Notes: generated by a model from the sequence alone, not told the origin. A stretch of 64,000 nucleotides of DNA from an uncultured Bacilli bacterium (GCA_934183185.1 CAKPSO010000001.1:1-64000); one strand, 5' to 3'; numbered from the stretch's first letter, positions 19,842-30,257 are shown. A program made the numbers and translations.

Positions 19842-21242
19842 TTATAATATTGTATAAGTTGTTCCATCTTTAGTATCTTTAAGTTCAACTCCTCTAGAAA
19901 GCAACTCATCTCTAATTGAATCAGCTAAAATAAAATTTTTCTCTTTTTTAGCCTGATTTCTTTCCTCTATCTTTTTCTCAATATATTCAGATAACTCATC
20001 ATCAATACTAATTTCTTTTTCTTCTTCTATTAAGTTTAAAGATAATACTTTATCAAAATCATCTATTAAATATAACTTAGTAAAATCAGTTAGTTCAACA
20101 TCTTTAAGTACATCATAAATTAAAGTTAGCATACTAGAAGTATTTAAATCACTGGAAATAGCATCTTTAAACTTATTCTTATAATAGTCAATTTTATCTT
20201 CATGTAAATCTGGAGTTCTATTTAATTTAGCTATTCTTGATTTTAATTTAAAATATGCATTTTGGGCCTGATCTAATGCCTCATAAGAAAAAACAAGTAC
20301 TTTTCTATAATGACTGCCTAAACAGAAATAACGATAACTTAATGGGTCATAACCTTTTTCCTCTAACAAAGATACAGTTAAAAACTCTCCCTTGGATTTA
20401 CTCATCTTACCAGTCTGATCATTTAAGTGTTCTCCATGTACCCAGTAATTACACCATTTATGGCCAAAGTAAGCTTCACTCTGAGCTATTTCATTAGTGT
20501 GATGAGGAAAAATATTATCAACACCACCACAGTGTATATCAAGATACTCACCTAAGTATTTACCACTAATACCACTACACTCTATATGCCATCCAGGATA
20601 TCCAACACCCCAAGGAGAATCCCATCTCATATCTTGATTTTTAAACTTACTATCAGTAAACCATAACACAAAATCAGCAGGATTATGCTTAGAATGATCC
20701 TCTTCAACAGTATCACGTACACCAACCATTAAATCTTCTGGATTTTTACCTGATAATTTATAATAATCTTTAGCTTTGCTAATATCAAAATAAACATTTC
20801 CATTAGAAATATATGCATACCCATCATCAAGCATTTTAGAAATCATTTTAATATATGTATCGATATTATGACTAGCTGGTTCTACTATATCCGGCTTTTT
20901 AATATTCAACTTACAACAGTCGCTAAAGAAAGCTTCAGTATAAAATTTAGCTATTTCATAAACAGTTTTTCCCTCACGAGCTGCACCCTTAGCCATTTTA
21001 TCTTCTCCTGTATCACCATCACTAGTTAAATGACCAACATCAGTTATATTCATAACTCGTTTAACATCATAATCTAAATACCTAAGACCCTTTTCTAATA
21101 TATCCTCAAATATATAAGTACGTAAATTTCCAATATGAGCATAGTGATAAACAGTAGGCCCACAAGTATACATTTTAACTATATTCCCCTCATGTGGAAC
21201 AAAATCTTCTACTTGTCTAGTAAGAGTATTATATATTTTCAT
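19842..21242 (-). CDS. cysS: cysteinyl-tRNA synthetase
   Basis: Charges tRNA-Cys in the cytoplasm. The 466-residue class I synthetase has the active-site zinc cysteine in MYTCGPTVYHYAHIGN (with the HIGH-type motif), WHIECSGISG and GGVDNIFPHHTNE for the remaining zinc ligands, and KMSKS in GKMSKSKGEFL. The C-terminal helical anticodon region ends KDTKDGTTYTIL. No T-box leader is seen in the 125 bases before it. Follows clpC, where Bacillus has radA, disA, gltX and cysE in between. Confidence 0.97.
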   Translation of the reverse strand: MKIYNTLTRQVEDFVPHEGNIVKMYTCGPTVYHYAHIGNLRTYIFEDILEKGLRYLDYDVKRVMNITDVGHLTSDGDTGEDKMAKGAAREGKTVYEIAKFYTEAFFSDCCKLNIKKPDIVEPASHNIDTYIKMISKMLDDGYAYISNGNVYFDISKAKDYYKLSGKNPEDLMVGVRDTVEEDHSKHNPADFVLWFTDSKFKNQDMRWDSPWGVGYPGWHIECSGISGKYLGEYLDIHCGGVDNIFPHHTNEIAQSEAYFGHKWCNYWVHGEHLNDQTGKMSKSKGEFLTVSLLEEKGYDPLSYRYFCLGSHYRKVLVFSYEALDQAQNAYFKLKSRIAKLNRTPDLHEDKIDYYKNKFKDAISSDLNTSSMLTLIYDVLKDVELTDFTKLYLIDDFDKVLSLNLIEEEKEISIDDELSEYIEKKIEERNQAKKEKNFILADSIRDELLSRGVELKDTKDGTTYTIL

Positions 21243-21311
21243 AATTTATCACCTATTTTTCTATATTCCTTTTCAACTAAAATTATTATACCATGTGTTT
21301 AATTAAATACA

Positions 21312-21345
21312 AGAAAAAAGAACTAAACATAAATGTAAAGCTCTT
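21312..21345 (-). terminator. Rho-independent terminator after clpC
   Basis: A 13-position imperfect stem (AAGAGCT..ACAT with ATGT..AGTTCTT) followed by TTTTTTCTTG on the minus strand, just downstream of the clpC stop. Confidence 0.65.
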
Positions 21346-21367
21346 AAAACAAATATTACTATCAATA

Positions 21368-23674
21368 TTAATTCTGCATATTAACATAAACAACATTTTT
21401 ACCATCCAAAATGTTATCAATTATATAATTATTAATCTTATCTTCTAATACTTGGTCTATTTTACGAGCACCAAATTCATTATATCTAGTAAGATTAACT
21501 ATTTCATTAATAATATTATCACTAATATGCACTTTTATTTTCTTTTCTTTAAATATTTTCTTTATATTATTAAGTTTATTCTTAACTATTACAGTTATAT
21601 TCTCTTTATTAAGTTTATTAAAGTAAATAACTTTTTGAATACGGTTTAATAGTTCTAAAGATAAAAATTCTTTTAATTTACTATCTTCCTTACTACTTTC
21701 ACAAACAAAACCAACTTCCTCCTTATTAAATCCTATATTACTAGTCATAATAATTATATTATGGTTTAAATGAATAGTATTTCCTTTAGAATCAGTAATT
21801 TTCCCATCATCCAAAACCTGTAGAAATAAATTAAGAACTGTAGGATGTGCTTTCTCTATTTCATCTAATAATATAATAGAATGTGGTTTATTTTTAATTT
21901 CTTCTAGCTTATTTCTACAGTCATCATAACCAACATATCCTGGAGCTGAACCTATAATTTTATTTATGGAAGCACTATCACGATATTCACTCATATCAAG
22001 TCTAATAAAATTATCACTTCCAAATAAGGCCTTACTATATTCCTTAGCTAACATTGTTTTACCAACTCCAGTAGGACCAACAAATAAAAATGAAGTTGGT
22101 TTTCCATTATCTATTAATCCCAATCTTAATCTCTTGGTAAAATTAACTAACTCTTCAATTGCCCTATCCTGACCTTTAACACTTTTTCTTAAAGTATTAT
22201 CCAAATTAGTCAAAAAACGTTGCTTACAACTATCTACATCATATACTGGTATTTTAGTTTTCAAACTTATAACCTTTGCAACATCACTATTTCTAACAAC
22301 TTTAGTATTCTTATTCTTTAACTTTTTCAACTCCATATTATTGATTTCACTATGTATTTCCTTTTCTTTTAAACGTAAGACCGTAGCCATCTTAAAATCC
22401 TGCTTCATAATTGATTGATTCTTTTTATTAACTATTTCAATTAATTTATCATGACACTCATCTATAACTTTACTATCCTTATCAACAGTTAATGCTACCA
22501 TAGAACATACTTCATCTAAAACATCTATAGCCTTATCAGGTTGCTTACGATTATATATATATTTATCAGTTAAACTTATAATAGTTTTAAGTACTTCATC
22601 ATCGACCTTTACTCCATGATATTCTTCATAAAGAGGTCTAAGCCTATATAAAATATCATAGACTAATTCTCCTTTAGGTTCCTCTATAAATACCATTTGA
22701 AAGCGTCTATCAATAGCCTTATCCTTTTCAATAGATTGTTTATATTCATCGGTAGTAGTTGCACCAATTAAATGAATTTTACCACGTGCCAATGCTGGTT
22801 TAAAAATATTAGCTGCATCAATAGCTCCCTCTGCACCTCCAGCGCCCATTAAAGTATGAATTTCGTCTATAAAAAGTATAATAGAATCATCATTTTCTAT
22901 TTCTTTTAACATCTTAGTAATACGTTCTTCAAATTCCCCTCGATACTTTGTCCCAGCAACTAAAGCAGCTATTGATACTGATATCAATCTTTTACCACGC
23001 AACTTATCTGAAACTTTGTTTTGTACAATCAATCTAGCCAGTTCTTCAACTATAGCTGTTTTACCTACACCAGCATCACCTATTAATAAGGGATTATTTT
23101 TAGTTCTTCTAGATAAGATTTCCATTACACGTTTTAATTCTCCACAACGCCCAATCACAGGATCAATATTATTTGATAATGCTTTTTCTGTTAAGTCAAC
23201 GCCATATTCTTCAACAATTAATTTCTTCTTACCATTACGATGCTTTTTATTCACAATTTTAGTAGAAAAATAGCTTTGTAATTCTTCGATGTTAATATCG
23301 AGTTTATTAAGTACACGAACAGCAATGCCTTCATCTTCCTCTAGTATAGCGAATAATAACTGTTCCGTTGTTACCTCACCATTACTGGATTCTTTACTAA
23401 TTAAAATAGCAGTTTCTAAAATTCTTTTCAACAATGGTGTATATAAAAACCAGTTGTTTTCTTCTTTACCTTCACCAACTATCCCAATTAGTTTGTTTCT
23501 AAAATTAGTATAAGTTACTCCAAAATCAGCTAACTTAAAACTAATTTCCTTACTAACTTTCATAATAGCCATGAACAAGTGTTCACTACCAACATAGGGA
23601 TGTTTTAACTTCTGCATCTCTTTTTTTGCATTCATCAATACCTTTTGTGCTTCTTCACTAAATTTAGAAAACAT
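21368..23674 (-). CDS. clpC: ATP-dependent Clp protease ATP-binding subunit ClpC
   Basis: AAA+ unfoldase that feeds ClpP. The product of about 768 residues has the N-domain repeats (MFSKFSEEAQKVLMNAKKE and VTTEQLLFAILEE), AAA-1 with Walker A GDAGVGKT and Walker B ILFIDEIHTL, a UVR-type coiled middle region (QDFKMATVLRLKEKE), and AAA-2 with Walker A GPTGVGKT and Walker B IILLDEIEKAH. The start at 23674 has GGAGGG seven bases upstream. In Bacillus clpC ends the ctsR-mcsA-mcsB-clpC operon; here those three are missing next to it, and no CtsR operator is seen. It is flanked by terminators, so monocistronic. Confidence 0.95.
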   Translation of the reverse strand: MFSKFSEEAQKVLMNAKKEMQKLKHPYVGSEHLFMAIMKVSKEISFKLADFGVTYTNFRNKLIGIVGEGKEENNWFLYTPLLKRILETAILISKESSNGEVTTEQLLFAILEEDEGIAVRVLNKLDINIEELQSYFSTKIVNKKHRNGKKKLIVEEYGVDLTEKALSNNIDPVIGRCGELKRVMEILSRRTKNNPLLIGDAGVGKTAIVEELARLIVQNKVSDKLRGKRLISVSIAALVAGTKYRGEFEERITKMLKEIENDDSIILFIDEIHTLMGAGGAEGAIDAANIFKPALARGKIHLIGATTTDEYKQSIEKDKAIDRRFQMVFIEEPKGELVYDILYRLRPLYEEYHGVKVDDEVLKTIISLTDKYIYNRKQPDKAIDVLDEVCSMVALTVDKDSKVIDECHDKLIEIVNKKNQSIMKQDFKMATVLRLKEKEIHSEINNMELKKLKNKNTKVVRNSDVAKVISLKTKIPVYDVDSCKQRFLTNLDNTLRKSVKGQDRAIEELVNFTKRLRLGLIDNGKPTSFLFVGPTGVGKTMLAKEYSKALFGSDNFIRLDMSEYRDSASINKIIGSAPGYVGYDDCRNKLEEIKNKPHSIILLDEIEKAHPTVLNLFLQVLDDGKITDSKGNTIHLNHNIIIMTSNIGFNKEEVGFVCESSKEDSKLKEFLSLELLNRIQKVIYFNKLNKENITVIVKNKLNNIKKIFKEKKIKVHISDNIINEIVNLTRYNEFGARKIDQVLEDKINNYIIDNILDGKNVVYVNMQN

Positions 23675-23749
23675 AAAATCCCTCCTGTACATTCTATGAA
23701 TATTATGTAACCTTTAGAATTTTTTTAAACAGAAAATATGAATATAAAC

Positions 23750-23775
23750 AAAAAAAAGACACCATTTACGGTGCC
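23750..23775 (-). terminator. Rho-independent terminator after the transporter gene
   Basis: GGCACC and GGTGTC form a stem around GTAAAT, followed by eight U. Clear and compact. Confidence 0.85.
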
Positions 23776-23783
23776 TAAGCTAA

Positions 23784-25391
23784 CTATATAGCTAAAATAA
23801 TAAGAAATATAATTAGTAATACAATAAGTACTTCAACAAATATTTTCCAAATATATTTTAGCCATTGTCCATATGGAATATTCAAATAAGTTAAAGTTCC
23901 TATTAGAATAACACTAGTTGGTACCACTAACATAGCTAAACCATATACTGCTTGGAATATAACTTCAACTAATGGATATAAAGTTGCATCTCCAATAACA
24001 CTCATAACATATGGTACAGTGCTTTGGGCAGTATAAACAGTCTCTACATTAAATAAACTAGCAAACATAGCTACAATAGTCATAGTTACTACATTAAGAC
24101 CAGATGTTAATCCCATAATGAATTTAGTAATCATTAATTGGAATGGATGATAAGTACAAATAATAAGTACTACATAAGCAAGCATCATAGTAACTATTGG
24201 CTTAACAGCCTTACTAATTCCCTCTTCGATTCCATCAACTATATCACTAAATTTGACGCGATATACAAGTGAAAGAATTAAAGAACCAATCATAATAAGT
24301 ACAGGAATTTCAACATTAAAACTCCAAGATCCAAATTCACTATAAGTACCTAATAGTTTAGCAAAAATTGGGAATTTTCCAATTTCAAAACCATCAATAG
24401 CATTCTTTGCATCTGTAAACCAAGTAATATCAAATAATCCAGACCAATCAAATACAGCTAAAGCTAAGATAATTAAAATAAAGTCAAATATAAGTACAAA
24501 AGGCCAACATTTAACTTTTTTAGTATCATTAGCACTAACCTTTAATATTTCATCTGAATTCTTAGCCATACTAGCTCTAGTACTCTTAGACTTAGTTTTA
24601 GTTGACTTAGTCTTAGCAGATGTCTTAGTAGACTTACCTGTTTTAGTATCCTTTTTAGTAGTTGTTGTTTTCTTAGTTGTTTTATTACCATCTTTTTTAG
24701 TAACCTCTAAAGCTTCAGATTTAACTTCTACATCAACCTTTTTCTTAGAAGTAGTTACTTCTGCTTCAACTACAGTGTTTTTAGTCTTCTTAGCATACAT
24801 TAAAACATTAGCAATTAAAATGATAATGAATGCAACTAAAATAACTATTTTAGAAACTAATTCATCCATTGTCTTAAGTCCTAGTAATTGATTTAAATAA
24901 CTAACACTACTAGTACCTAATGTTGTACCAGCAAGACCAGCAGCAACAGAACCAACAGTTACACTAGCAGCTACTAGTTTATTATATCCCATAGCTATTA
25001 CTATAGAAATAACGAATGGGAAAATAAAAATCATTCCAAATGATAAACCAGTAACAGATACTATAATAGCTGTTAATGCCATTACTAATCCTAAGAAAAT
25101 AGGTTCACGACCAGTATATGCATTCTTAATTTTCTCAATTAGTGTATGATATGCAGGTATCTTATTAGCAATTCCATAAAAAATACTAACTACAAGAGCA
25201 TAAACAATAACGTATGAGAAATAAGTAACAGCTACCATTGGATAAGAGAATAAATCAAATAATCCAACTTGAACCCTTTCTCCTTCTACTAAAACTGAAT
25301 TGAACGATGCGCTAGGGAAAATCCAACTGCACAAAGTTACCACTAATATCGTAGCTAAAACTACTACTGAAATATTTTTTCTTTTCTTCAT
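23784..25391 (-). CDS. predicted polytopic transporter (YfcC/DcuC-like, IT superfamily) with a Lys/Thr-rich inserted loop
   Basis: A 535-residue integral membrane protein with about ten helices in two halves, one beginning with a helix and VTLCSWIFPSASF (about residues 10-30). The pattern resembles YfcC/DcuC-type carriers of organic anions or amino acids; the substrate cannot be told. Between the halves (about residues 205-300) lies a very basic low-complexity stretch (KKTTKKTTTTKKDTKTGKST and on), probably a disordered cytoplasmic loop. It stands alone between lysS and clpC with its own terminator. Call is from hydropathy and general likeness, not a decisive motif. Confidence 0.6.
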   Translation of the reverse strand: MKKRKNISVVVLATILVVTLCSWIFPSASFNSVLVEGERVQVGLFDLFSYPMVAVTYFSYVIVYALVVSIFYGIANKIPAYHTLIEKIKNAYTGREPIFLGLVMALTAIIVSVTGLSFGMIFIFPFVISIVIAMGYNKLVAASVTVGSVAAGLAGTTLGTSSVSYLNQLLGLKTMDELVSKIVILVAFIIILIANVLMYAKKTKNTVVEAEVTTSKKKVDVEVKSEALEVTKKDGNKTTKKTTTTKKDTKTGKSTKTSAKTKSTKTKSKSTRASMAKNSDEILKVSANDTKKVKCWPFVLIFDFILIILALAVFDWSGLFDITWFTDAKNAIDGFEIGKFPIFAKLLGTYSEFGSWSFNVEIPVLIMIGSLILSLVYRVKFSDIVDGIEEGISKAVKPIVTMMLAYVVLIICTYHPFQLMITKFIMGLTSGLNVVTMTIVAMFASLFNVETVYTAQSTVPYVMSVIGDATLYPLVEVIFQAVYGLAMLVVPTSVILIGTLTYLNIPYGQWLKYIWKIFVEVLIVLLIIFLIILAI

Positions 25392-25470
25392 ATTAACCTC
25401 CCATATTAATTATACATACTTTTTTAGGAAAAATAAACGTTTTACACAAAGTTTTTAATAAATTTTAGCT

Positions 25471-25496
25471 AAAAAAAGCAGGTAACGACTACCTGC
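25471..25496 (-). terminator. Rho-independent terminator after lysS
   Basis: A 7-bp perfect stem GCAGGTA/TACCTGC with a five-base loop and seven U. It ends the dusB-RDD-lysS unit. Confidence 0.85.
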
Positions 25497-25503
25497 AAAC
25501 TAT

Positions 25504-26985
25504 TTATTCTTCATTATTATCTAAAGGTCTCATTAATGGAAACATAACTACATCACGAATACTATCACTACCAGTTAATAGTTGAACTATTCTGTCTATT
25601 CCCATACCCCAACCTGAAATAGGTGGCATACCATATTCCATAGCTGAAATATAATCATAATCCATATCCATAGCATCTAAATCACCGGCAGCTTTTAAAT
25701 TAGCCTGTTCAAGTAATCTTCTTTCTTGTTCCTGTGGATCAACTAATTCACTATATCCATTAACTATCTCTGCTCCATTAATAACTAATTGGAAACGGTC
25801 ACTAATCTCTGGTCTATCATCATTACTACGAGCAAGTGGTGATAAACTAGTTGGATGTTCAGTAAGATAAACTGGCCCTAACATATGAGGACGTGCTACC
25901 TTCTTATATAAAACATCTACTAAATTACCAAATCCTAAGTTTTCTAAAGGAACATCACTTTCGACTTCAATATGATTTTCTTTAATCTTAGCTAGTAACT
26001 TTTCCTTAGTATTATCAACATTAATATCAATATTAGCATATTTAACTAATAAATCTCTAAAACTTACTCTACCCCAATCACCACTCATATCGACAGTTTT
26101 ATCACCAACTTGAATAGTAAGAGTTCCAAATATATTCATAATAATTGTTTGAAGCATATTTTGAATTAATTTCATATTATCTTCATAATTAAAGTAAGCT
26201 TGATATCCCTCTATCATAGTAAAATCCTGTAAGTGAGAAGCATCCATTCCTTCATTACGGAAACATCTAGCAATCTCATATACCTTTGGAATACCTCCTA
26301 CTACAGCTCTTTTTAAGTAGGTTTCTGGAGCTATTCTTAAATAAACATCTAAATCAAGTGCATTATGATGTGCCTTAAATGGTCTAGCTGCTGCACCACT
26401 AGCTTTATTATTTAAAATAGGAGTCTCAATTTCCATATAACCAAGATTATCAAGATAATGTCTTAATTCACGTATAAATTTAACACGTATCTGAAAACGT
26501 TTTCTAGTATCTTCATTCATTATTAAATCTACATAACGTTGACGATAACAAGCCTCTAAATCTGTTAATCCATGAAATTTTTCTGGTAAAGGTTTTAAGG
26601 CTTTACCAAGGAAAGTAAAATTATCAGCACGTAATGTTTTTTCACCAGTATGGGTAGTAAAGATTTCTCCCTCAGCACCTAAAAAATCTCCTAAATCAAC
26701 ATTACTCTTAAAGAATGCATAAGCTTCCTCTCCAACTAAATCAATTTTAATAGATATCTGTAAATCCCCATTAATATCACGTAATTTTAAGAAACTCATT
26801 TTACCCATTTTTCTCATAAAAACAATACGACCAGCTACACGTACACCAGTAGTACCATCATCTAACTTGCTAGCATCTTCTAAAGAATGCGTAATTTCAT
26901 ATCGCTCGGGATATGGATTACAGTACTCTCTAATTGCATTAATTTTATCTCTTCTAACTAATTCTTGTTCACTAAATTCTCTCAT
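25504..26985 (-). CDS. lysS: lysyl-tRNA synthetase, class II
   Basis: Charges tRNA-Lys. The 493-residue product has the N-terminal OB-fold anticodon domain (GVRVAGRIVFMRKMGKMSFLKLRD), motif 2 (AVVGGIPKVYEIARCFRNEGMDASH) and motif 3 (GMGIDRIVQLLTGSDSIRDVVMFPLMRP). It is preceded at two bases by the RDD-family membrane gene and by dusB, matching dusB-lysS in Bacillus. No T-box element is present before it. Confidence 0.97.
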   Translation of the reverse strand: MREFSEQELVRRDKINAIREYCNPYPERYEITHSLEDASKLDDGTTGVRVAGRIVFMRKMGKMSFLKLRDINGDLQISIKIDLVGEEAYAFFKSNVDLGDFLGAEGEIFTTHTGEKTLRADNFTFLGKALKPLPEKFHGLTDLEACYRQRYVDLIMNEDTRKRFQIRVKFIRELRHYLDNLGYMEIETPILNNKASGAAARPFKAHHNALDLDVYLRIAPETYLKRAVVGGIPKVYEIARCFRNEGMDASHLQDFTMIEGYQAYFNYEDNMKLIQNMLQTIIMNIFGTLTIQVGDKTVDMSGDWGRVSFRDLLVKYANIDINVDNTKEKLLAKIKENHIEVESDVPLENLGFGNLVDVLYKKVARPHMLGPVYLTEHPTSLSPLARSNDDRPEISDRFQLVINGAEIVNGYSELVDPQEQERRLLEQANLKAAGDLDAMDMDYDYISAMEYGMPPISGWGMGIDRIVQLLTGSDSIRDVVMFPLMRPLDNNEE

Positions 26986-26987
26986 AA

Positions 26988-27680
26988 TTACACCTCATCA
27001 CACATAATAACTCTTGTATGAGCTAGATAATCCTGAATACCACGCCCATCTTTACGATACATTGCCATAAAAGCTGATACTATAATAAGTATTGTTTGTA
27101 CAGCTTGTAAACCATAACTAGCATAATAATATATCTCTTTATTCATAAATAATACCATACCAATTATTAAAATATTAATAAGTAAAGAATTAATAATAAC
27201 TGAACGTAAAATATAATGATTAACAGTTAATTCCTCGGAAGTATTTGATACAACACGAATATGCATTAATTTTTTTCCAAGAGTCTGCCCTTTATTATAG
27301 CACTGAAATACAACAAAGTATAATATAATTATAACTACTTCAATAATCATAGAAATAACGTTACTATAATCAATATCATACACTACATCAATAGAGCGAT
27401 TAATAAATTCACTAGTATTAATCTTAGAATCCAAAAAATCCGTTTGAATTTGTTCATATTCCTTCAAATATTTATCATGATTTTCTGAGTGTGGTACAAC
27501 CATCAATACACCAGAAGCTACTATAGATACAATTAATATATCAATAATATAAGCAATTAATCTTGGAAAGAAAAATGCTTTCTGCATTTTATTATCAGTA
27601 ACAGATACTTCAATTTTTTTACCATTATCAGATTCATTAACTTGAACGGTTGCATCAATAATCTTTTTCTTATTTGCCAT
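26988..27680 (-). CDS. RDD family membrane protein
   Basis: A 230-residue protein with four or more predicted membrane helices and the RDD-domain signature: an Arg in FPRLIAYIIDILIVS (about residues 39-53) with a nearby Asp, then GQTLGKKLMHIRVV in the following loop. RDD proteins are linked to ion exchange in a few species, but for most the role is unknown. It overlaps the dusB stop by 11 bases and ends two bases before lysS, so the three are one operon. Confidence 0.8.
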   Translation of the reverse strand: MANKKKIIDATVQVNESDNGKKIEVSVTDNKMQKAFFFPRLIAYIIDILIVSIVASGVLMVVPHSENHDKYLKEYEQIQTDFLDSKINTSEFINRSIDVVYDIDYSNVISMIIEVVIIILYFVVFQCYNKGQTLGKKLMHIRVVSNTSEELTVNHYILRSVIINSLLINILIIGMVLFMNKEIYYYASYGLQAVQTILIIVSAFMAMYRKDGRGIQDYLAHTRVIMCDEV

Positions 27681-28665
27681 TAATTTCTTCCTCCTTTAGA
27701 TATTTCTTATAACAGTTCAATATCTCAATTATATCAGATATTTTACTACATAGAAATATTTTATTTTTAATTTCATTGGATTTTGGCATACCCTTTAAAT
27801 ACCATGCTATATGACTACGTATTTCCAATACTGCTAGTTTCTCATTTTTTAATTTATATAAATTATCCAAATGTTCCAAGCACATATCTATACGTTCTTG
27901 ATATGTAGGATTAGGTAAAATAATATTATCTTCTAAATAAGCGTTTATTTGTCTTATTAACCATGGATTACCAAGTACACCTCTACCAATCATAATAAGA
28001 TCACACCCAGTTTCATCAAGCATTTTTTTGGCACTATATATATCAACTATATCTCCATTCCCTATAACTGGAATTGAAACAGCTTCTTTTACTTGCTTAA
28101 TAATCGACCAATCTGCCTTACCACTATATCCCTGACTGCGTGTCCTAGGATGTATACATATTGCGCTAGCACCAGCTTCTTCACATATTTTAGCTACCTC
28201 TACTGCATTTATATGCTCACTATCCCAACCACTTCTAATTTTTACAGTTACTGGAATTGGTACAGCTCGAACAACACTAGAAACTATTTCTTTGATCTTA
28301 GCAGGATCTTTTAAAAGTGCGCTACCAGCCTGAGCACGCACAGCAACTTTTGGAACAGGACACCCCATATTAATATCTATGATATCTGGATGCATATTTT
28401 CATAAATATATTTAGCTGCAGCTACAAACGAATCTTTATCACTACCAAATATTTGTTGAGTAATTGGCCTTTCTTCATCTTCCATATAAAGCATATCTAA
28501 CGTTTTTTTATTATTATAAAAAATGGCTTTATCACTAACCATTTCTGCATAAATTAAACCAATGCCCATTTTTTTTATAATTTTACGAAAACTAGAATTA
28601 CCAATTCCAGCCATAGGAGCAAGCACTGTCTTATGTTTTATCTCTACATTTCCTATATAAACCAT
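27670..28665 (-). CDS. dusB: tRNA-dihydrouridine synthase
   Basis: FMN-dependent reduction of uridine in tRNA D-loops. The 331-residue TIM-barrel protein has the Dus signatures LAPMAGIGNSSFRKI (N-terminus), INMGCPVPKV with the catalytic Cys, VKIRSGWD and IGNGDI/MIGRGVLGNPW for FMN phosphate binding. The start at 28665 (MVYIGNVEIKH) is preferred since GAGGG lies just upstream. In Bacillus the dus gene also stands before lysS; the folate genes usually there are missing. Confidence 0.93.
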   Translation of the reverse strand: MVYIGNVEIKHKTVLAPMAGIGNSSFRKIIKKMGIGLIYAEMVSDKAIFYNNKKTLDMLYMEDEERPITQQIFGSDKDSFVAAAKYIYENMHPDIIDINMGCPVPKVAVRAQAGSALLKDPAKIKEIVSSVVRAVPIPVTVKIRSGWDSEHINAVEVAKICEEAGASAICIHPRTRSQGYSGKADWSIIKQVKEAVSIPVIGNGDIVDIYSAKKMLDETGCDLIMIGRGVLGNPWLIRQINAYLEDNIILPNPTYQERIDMCLEHLDNLYKLKNEKLAVLEIRSHIAWYLKGMPKSNEIKNKIFLCSKISDIIEILNCYKKYLKEEEINGK

Positions 28666-28719
28666 AATATCCCTCAAATCACTATAGATAATAACACAAA
28701 AAATAAATAAAAGATATAA

Positions 28720-30225
28720 CTATTTAGCCACTTTCTTAAAAATAATATAATTATATCTAATATCACTAGCGGTATTGATTTTATAATCTTTTCTAGATTC
28801 TATCCCTCTATAATAAATTTCATAATCAAAATCATGTAGTAATAAATGATACAAGTAATCATTTTCTTTAACCAATAAATGTGTAAACTTATATTTATCT
28901 AAAAAATCTTTATAGTAAATATGACCATTCTGTAGCATATATAATTCTTCTAATATATCAGATTTCTCATTATTAGCCTTTAAAAATATTTCAGCCCTAC
29001 TATCAATATATACTTTAATACCTAAATATTCTGCATAATTACATTCTCCATAATTACAATAAAGCCTGATATTAGATACATCATTATCAGAAGTTAACTT
29101 ATCAATACCACTTTTCATAGATGAATCCATTATCAAGAGTTCCTGATTAAAATTTATATAACCAAACGATATTAATAATAAAATAATCATAAATATATAA
29201 AAGTAAAAACCATTTTTATTATTTGGCTCACTAACATAGAAGAATTTATTTTTAAAATAATACCCTAATGAGTATATTCCACCAATGGCGAAAAATTCAA
29301 TACCACGATATGAAGATATAGCTAAATATGTAGTTCCAATTAATAGTAAAAAGTGTCTTAAATGTAATTTTTTATTATTAAATACTAGATATAATAGATA
29401 AACACCAAACACAATAGCATATGAAACAAGTCCTCTTAATGTATGAACATCTGGAGCCATCATCTCAGTAATAAATAAATCAATTACTTCTACTCCATAT
29501 GATGTAAATACATAAGTAATTGACTCTATTCCATAGGGATTTATAAATCCACATAAAAACATTATAGCCATTATACATAATAAAAGTTTATTATCTTTTT
29601 TACTGGAAGTTAATTTTCCAATATTAATACCTATATTTTCGATTATAAAAGGAATCATAAAGCAAAATAATAAAAACCACATAGAAGCATGACAATTAAT
29701 CATTAGTAATGACAAAACTGGTAACAAATACAATATTTTTTTATTCTTATTAATAGTATAACTTTCTAAAATATAAAGTTCTGTAACAAGTATAGATAAA
29801 GAAAACATTTGTGGACGGGCAACAACGAAAGAAAATGAAATAATAATTGATATTATAAATGTAATTAGCACCGACAAATTACGCTTATTGTCTGTAATTA
29901 CCATTAATAGTTTGTATGTAATAAATACTAAATATATATTTAATATATTAGTAATAATATATGGACCACTTTTACCAATAGCTGAATAACTTAAATAAAA
30001 AATAATATCCGGAATCCACTGCTGTATAACTAATGATAAATCATTATGAATAGTAAATTGATCAATAGTTATAAATCCATCATTTAAAATAGTTCTGCCT
30101 GTATTTATTAAAAACCAAATATCATTATCAAAAGACAAAGCCGTTAAGAATCCAAAAAAAATTGGTATTAATAAAAAAGATAAAGCTTCCCACTTAGATG
30201 GATGGTAATTAAATATTTTCTTCAT
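28720..30225 (-). CDS. multi-pass membrane protein, possibly GT-C type glycosyltransferase-like
   Basis: Not recognised with certainty. The 501-residue product has about 11-12 hydrophobic helices followed by a soluble C-terminal part. Features resemble a family of GT-C-fold proteins: an acidic pair in the first loop (FDNDIWFLINTGRTIL), QQWIPD, a NCHASMW helix end, INPYG and the C-terminal VYIDSRAEIF. Such proteins often move lipid-linked sugars to envelope polymers; activity here is inferred only from layout. It is separated from ftsH and dusB; the 166-residue gene precedes it with a terminator between. Confidence 0.55.
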   Translation of the reverse strand: MKKIFNYHPSKWEALSFLLIPIFFGFLTALSFDNDIWFLINTGRTILNDGFITIDQFTIHNDLSLVIQQWIPDIIFYLSYSAIGKSGPYIITNILNIYLVFITYKLLMVITDNKRNLSVLITFIISIIISFSFVVARPQMFSLSILVTELYILESYTINKNKKILYLLPVLSLLMINCHASMWFLLFCFMIPFIIENIGINIGKLTSSKKDNKLLLCIMAIMFLCGFINPYGIESITYVFTSYGVEVIDLFITEMMAPDVHTLRGLVSYAIVFGVYLLYLVFNNKKLHLRHFLLLIGTTYLAISSYRGIEFFAIGGIYSLGYYFKNKFFYVSEPNNKNGFYFYIFMIILLLISFGYINFNQELLIMDSSMKSGIDKLTSDNDVSNIRLYCNYGECNYAEYLGIKVYIDSRAEIFLKANNEKSDILEELYMLQNGHIYYKDFLDKYKFTHLLVKENDYLYHLLLHDFDYEIYYRGIESRKDYKINTASDIRYNYIIFKKVAK

Positions 30226-30257
30226 TATTGCACCTCAATATAATTTTATCATACAAA

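Noticed and set aside
19842..26985. T-box leaders before cysS and lysS
   Set aside because: No GGTGGTACCGCG-like element is present upstream of either gene.
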